NCBI GenBank assembly: GCA_937900755.1
Contig: CALCDN010000273.1
Span: forward strand, 1-9,194
Direction of reading: 5' to 3'
Source: an uncultured Acetobacter sp.
GTDB taxonomy: Bacteria; Pseudomonadota; Alphaproteobacteria; Acetobacterales; Acetobacteraceae
DNA: 9,194 nucleotides
Under the pieces are notes generated by a model. The model made no database searches, had not been told where the DNA came from, and saw nothing but the letters and a program-made list of their open reading frames with translations. Of the stretch, positions 6,744 through 9,194 are shown one piece after another. Numbering within the stretch: the first letter of the stretch is position 1; the number at the start of each line of letters is the position of its first letter. The translations under genes and the position numbers were made by a program.

Positions 6744-6766
6744 TGCGGGCCTTTTTGCGGCCCGCA
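6744..6766. repeat. Inverted repeat with 8-base GC-rich arms
   Basis: TGCGGGCC (6744-6751) and GGCCCGCA (6759-6766) pair perfectly around the loop TTTTTGC. It lies 21 bases after the long inverted repeat and directly before a third hairpin, in the presumed leader of the hydrolase gene. Read leftward, the stem is followed by AGCTTTAAC, only a weak T-rich stretch, so terminator function is doubtful on both strands. Confidence 0.5.
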
Positions 6767-6785
6767 TGTTCCGACCCGGAACGTG
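6765..6785. repeat. Short hairpin, 9-base stem with 3-base loop
   Basis: GTTCCG (6768-6773) and CGGAAC (6777-6782) pair around ACC, and the stem extends outward by a T-G wobble, A-T and C-G to 6765 and 6785. It overlaps the outer end of the preceding hairpin by two bases, so the two would compete in RNA. It ends 82 bases before the preferred hydrolase start. A switch between alternative structures is possible but unproven; equally it may be a binding site on DNA. Confidence 0.4.
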
Positions 6786-6866
6786 GCATCGTTCCTTGCC
6801 GGGGCAGTTATCAAACCCGGAAGCGTCATGCCCACGGACGCCTTTCCCAGATCAAGCGGAACCTAC

Positions 6867-7532
6867 ATGCCTGAGGTTATGTTTGCCGGCCCGGATGGAC
6901 GCCTTGAAGGGCGTTATCACCACTCAAACGAGCCCAACGCCCCGCTTGCCCTCGTGCTGCACCCCCACCCGCTGCACGGCGGCACCATGAACAACCGGAT
7001 TACATACGCCCTGTACCGCACGTTCGAAAACATGGGCTTTTCCGTCATGCGCTACAACTCCCGTGGGGTTGGCCGCTCGCAGGGGCGCTTTGACGGAGGC
7101 ATTGGCGAAATTTCCGATGCCGCCGCAGCCCTTGACTGGATGCAGATGATCAACCCCAACGCCAGCGGCCTGTGGATTGCCGGGTATTCGTTCGGGGCGT
7201 TCGTGGGCATGCAGTTGCTGATGCGCCGGCCAGAAATTACCGGCTGGATCAGCATTGCACCCCCGGCGGCACATTATGACTTCGGCTTTCTGGCCCCCTG
7301 CCCGTGTGGCGGGCTGATGATTGCCGGTGGCAAGGATGACATGGCCCCCGAGCCCGCCATCCACAAACTGGTGGACAAGCTGAACACCCAGAAGGGTGTT
7401 GCCGTGGACTACCGCGTCTACCCCGAAGCGGACCATATTTTTGCCAAGCAGGCAGACAAGATTACCGCAGCGGTGGAAGACCACGTAACCCGCGCCATGG
7501 GCCAGCAGCACATGGCCCTTGCCGCGGACTAA
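6867..7532 (+). CDS. Alpha/beta hydrolase of the dienelactone hydrolase/acyl-peptidase-like group
   Basis: A predicted cytosolic serine hydrolase of about 221 residues; substrate unknown. HPHPLHGGTMNN (residues 32-43 from the chosen start) forms the oxyanion and lid segment typical of this small bacterial family, RGVGRSQGRFD follows strand 4, and GYSFGAF carries the nucleophile Ser108. GGKDDM supplies the likely acidic residue (Asp157 or Asp158), and EADHIF supplies catalytic His190. I chose the ATG at 6867 because the MPEVMFAGPDGRLEGRYHH start is, from memory, where homologues begin. An ATG at 6828 would add 13 residues; both have GGAA five bases upstream, so the ribosome site does not decide. 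A GTG at 6783 is less likely. The gene diverges from the desulfurase operon; I recall the same hydrolase beside cysteine desulfurase/SUF genes in other alphaproteobacteria, suggesting a conserved pairing, unverified here. No signal peptide is apparent. Confidence 0.88.
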   Translation: MPEVMFAGPDGRLEGRYHHSNEPNAPLALVLHPHPLHGGTMNNRITYALYRTFENMGFSVMRYNSRGVGRSQGRFDGGIGEISDAAAALDWMQMINPNASGLWIAGYSFGAFVGMQLLMRRPEITGWISIAPPAAHYDFGFLAPCPCGGLMIAGGKDDMAPEPAIHKLVDKLNTQKGVAVDYRVYPEADHIFAKQADKITAAVEDHVTRAMGQQHMALAAD

Positions 7533-7685
7533 ACGCCTCGAACACCCCTGCCGCACCTGAGCGGCAGAGAAACCAGCACCCCCGACTCGTACGGCCTGTG
7601 CGGCTCGGGGGGCTGCTGCCCATAAGGGCACCAACCCCCACCACACAACCACCCGCCGTGGCGCGCCACGCGACCGGCTGGCAGC
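7533..7685. other. Convergent intergenic region with small inverted repeats, possible bidirectional terminator
   Basis: These 153 bases lie between the stops of the hydrolase and trmJ. They contain CTGCCGC/GCGGCAG (7548-7554 with 7561-7567, 6-base loop) just after the hydrolase stop, CCCCCGA/TCGGGGG (7579-7585 with 7605-7611), and the 14-base perfect palindrome CGTGGCGCGCCACG (7657-7670) just after the trmJ stop. None is followed by a T-tract, so Rho-independent termination of the classical kind is not supported. They may still act as 3'-end barriers. No gene is seen. Confidence 0.5.
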
Positions 7686-8459
7686 CTAGTCCTCCGCGCG
7701 GCGGGGGTGGGCGAGTTCGCGCACAACACCATGCAGGGTACGCAGTTCCTGCTCGGTCACTTCGCCACGTGTAAAAAAGTGGCGCAGGTTGCGAACCATG
7801 CCCGGGCGTTTTTGCTCATTGCGCAAAAAGCCACATCCATCCAGTTCACGCACAAGATGGCCCATGAAGTTTTCCAGCTCACCCTTGGTGGCCACATGTG
7901 TCTCGTTGGTCATGAGCGTGCGCACGGGCGTGGCGTCCGCGGCCATCCACCATTCATACGCCATGATCATGACCGCCTGCGCCAGGTTGAGCGACATGAA
8001 GGTGGGGTTGAGCGGGTAGCGGATCAGCGCGTCCGCGCGCGCCATGTCCTCATTATCCAGCCCCGCGCGCTCGGGGCCGAACATCAGCCCCACCTTGAGC
8101 CCACGCCCTGTGGCCGCGCGCAGTTCCGCCGCCCCCCCGCGCGCGGTCATGACGGTTTTGACAATATGGCGTGGCCGGGGGCAGGTGGCGTACACGTGGT
8201 GCAGGTCGGCTATGGCATCGTCCACGCTCTCATGCACCGTGGCGGCTTCCAGAATCCGGTCAGCACCCGAGGCGGTGCGCCATGCCCTGTCCTGTGGCCA
8301 ACCATCCCGTGGGCTGACAAGACGCAGGTGGAACAGCCCGCCATTGGCCATGGCGCGGGCCGTGGTGCCAATGTTCTCGGCCATTTGCGGCCGCACCAGA
8401 ATAACAACAGGTGTGTTGCCCAAAGGCTCCAGCGGTGCCCCGCCATCCCGCCCGGTCAT
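7686..8459 (-). CDS. trmJ: SpoU/TrmH-family tRNA methyltransferase TrmJ
   Basis: A 257-residue knotted (SPOUT) methyltransferase predicted to add a 2'-O-methyl group to nucleotide 32 in the anticodon loop of certain tRNAs, using S-adenosylmethionine. The three SpoU motifs are present: motif 1 ENIGTTARAM (28-37) with Asn29 and Arg35, motif 2 LMFGPERAGLDNED (125-138) with Glu130, and motif 3 YPLNPTFMSLNLAQAV (148-163), whose trefoil knot binds the cofactor. The C-terminal extension of about 90 residues, including ENFMGHL and the RNLRHFFTR helix, matches TrmJ rather than the shorter TrmL. The start ATG overlaps the cysS stop by four bases (ATGA), with a full GGAGG site (8465-8469) five bases before it, so it is co-transcribed and probably translationally coupled with cysS. 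Exact target (Cm32/Um32, Am32 or another base) is inferred from the family only. Confidence 0.9.
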   Translation of the reverse strand: MTGRDGGAPLEPLGNTPVVILVRPQMAENIGTTARAMANGGLFHLRLVSPRDGWPQDRAWRTASGADRILEAATVHESVDDAIADLHHVYATCPRPRHIVKTVMTARGGAAELRAATGRGLKVGLMFGPERAGLDNEDMARADALIRYPLNPTFMSLNLAQAVMIMAYEWWMAADATPVRTLMTNETHVATKGELENFMGHLVRELDGCGFLRNEQKRPGMVRNLRHFFTRGEVTEQELRTLHGVVRELAHPRRAED

Positions 8460-9194
8460 GCGCGCCTCCAGCTTGTTCCGTCTTTTGTATCTTCCAGCAC
8501 AATGCCCTGTGCCTGCAACTGGTCACGCAGGGCATCGGCCTTTGCAAAGTCGCGCGCTTTTTTGGCCGCCAGCCGCTCGGCGATAAGCGCCTCGATTGCG
8601 CAATCTTCCTCTGCCGAGGCGCCCCCCCTGAACCACTGCGCCGGGTCACCTTGCAAAAGACCCAGCAGGCGACCACCGGCCCTGAGCGCACCCGCGGCCT
8701 GCCGGTCCCCGCCCATGGCCTGATTGGCCAGCACATGCAGCTCGGCAATGGCCTTGGGGGTGTTCAGGTCTTCCTCCAACGCCGCGCGCACGGTTTGCGG
8801 CACGGGGGCTTCTGGCACATCCGCCACGCTGGAAAGCGCGCGGTAGAATCGGTCGAGCGTCTTGCGGGCGTCATTCAGCCCGGCCTGTGTGTAATTGAGA
8901 GTGGAGCGGTAATGCGCACCCAGCAGCAAAAGGCGCAACGCCTCCGCCGGGGCCTGGGCCAGCACATCGCGGATGGTCAGAAAATTGCCCAGGGACTTGG
9001 ACATTTTCTCGCCCTCCACCAAGAGCATGGCGTTATGCACCCAGTAATTGGCGAACTGGCTGTGCGGAAAGCAGCACAGGCTTTGCGCGCGTTCGTTTTC
9101 ATGGTGTGGAAACAGCAGGTCCGAGCCACCGCCATGAATGTCAAAACTGTCGCCCAGGTAGCGGTGCGACATGGCCGAACATTCAATATGCCAC
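8456..9194 (-). CDS. cysS: Cysteinyl-tRNA synthetase, C-terminal part (5' end outside window)
   Basis: This class I synthetase attaches cysteine to tRNA-Cys. About 245 C-terminal residues are visible; the N-terminal part with the HIGH motif lies beyond the right edge. The frame is open to the edge and reads WHIECSAM directly before SHRYLGDSFDIHGGG, so the internal ATG at 9172 is not the start. The Cys of WHIEC and the His and Glu of FPHHENE are the zinc ligands that discriminate cysteine. The KMSKS loop appears as GEKMSKSLGNF, followed by the helical domain and the anticodon-binding region ending in FAKADALRDQL and a typical short C-terminus. Nothing is broken. It is the upstream gene of a pair with trmJ. 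Cysteine is the shared substrate of this enzyme and the two desulfurases in the neighbouring operon, though the two transcription units are separated by the hydrolase gene. Confidence 0.97.
   Translation of the reverse strand, partial: WHIECSAMSHRYLGDSFDIHGGGSDLLFPHHENERAQSLCCFPHSQFANYWVHNAMLLVEGEKMSKSLGNFLTIRDVLAQAPAEALRLLLLGAHYRSTLNYTQAGLNDARKTLDRFYRALSSVADVPEAPVPQTVRAALEEDLNTPKAIAELHVLANQAMGGDRQAAGALRAGGRLLGLLQGDPAQWFRGGASAEEDCAIEALIAERLAAKKARDFAKADALRDQLQAQGIVLEDTKDGTSWRRA

Larger units (their letters stand above)
6393..6866. other. Divergent intergenic region, 474 bases, rich in inverted repeats
   Basis: This is by far the longest non-coding stretch in an otherwise compact window. It separates the desulfurase operon (leftward) from the alpha/beta hydrolase gene (rightward) and should contain promoters for both. 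I see no protein-coding gene with a ribosome site and recognisable content, and no tRNA. It holds four perfect or near-perfect inverted repeats, listed separately. The left 120 bases are locally richer in A and T than the genes around them (for example CGATTTATGTGGAAATTCTG near 6461-6480), as expected for a promoter. The right 40 bases may be coding if the hydrolase begins at 6828 rather than 6867. Confidence 0.8.

Noticed and set aside
6465..6835. Small minus-strand open frames within the intergenic region (6767-6465 and 6835-6596)
   Set aside because: They read through the inverted repeats, have basic low-complexity products, and lack ribosome sites.

Overview
This window looks like GC-rich chromosomal DNA from an alphaproteobacterium, probably an acetic acid bacterium (Acetobacteraceae). 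That placement rests on remembered protein signatures (the MPEVMFAGP-type hydrolase start, the DANATEPLRP-type desulfurase, the ACCAGQDI segment of MnmA) and on the high GC content; no search was run. The genes are tightly packed and housekeeping in character. I see no insertion sequence, phage gene, CRISPR array, tRNA or rRNA.

Layout from left to right. Bases 2-682 (+) are the 3' part of an RluA-family pseudouridine synthase. It meets, tail to tail with interlocked stop codons, a six-gene minus-strand run that starts near 6392 and ends at 679. In transcription order this run is: NifS/IscS-type cysteine desulfurase (6392-5232), second IscS-like cysteine desulfurase (5222-4038), adrenodoxin-type [2Fe-2S] ferredoxin (3982-3668), mnmA tRNA 2-thiouridylase (3639-2557), glutathione S-transferase-like protein (2535-1876) and family 4 glycosyltransferase (1845-679). 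Gaps between them are 9 to 55 bases and most starts have a visible Shine-Dalgarno sequence, so one transcript is likely. Diverging from the run is an alpha/beta hydrolase (6867-7532, +), separated by a 474-base non-coding stretch that holds several perfect inverted repeats. On the right, cysS (5' end off the window) and trmJ form a minus-strand pair overlapping by 4 bases.

The genes share a theme. The desulfurases take sulfur from cysteine as an enzyme-bound persulfide. The ferredoxin can supply electrons for iron-sulfur assembly. MnmA puts sulfur into the wobble uridine of tRNA. TrmJ, the pseudouridine synthase and CysRS also act on RNA, and CysRS competes for the same cysteine. The most interesting points are the tandem, clearly different desulfurases next to their likely sulfur acceptor with no IscU, IscA or SUF scaffold gene in view, and the unexplained palindromes in the divergent intergenic region. 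I did not find a convincingly new defence or mobile system.
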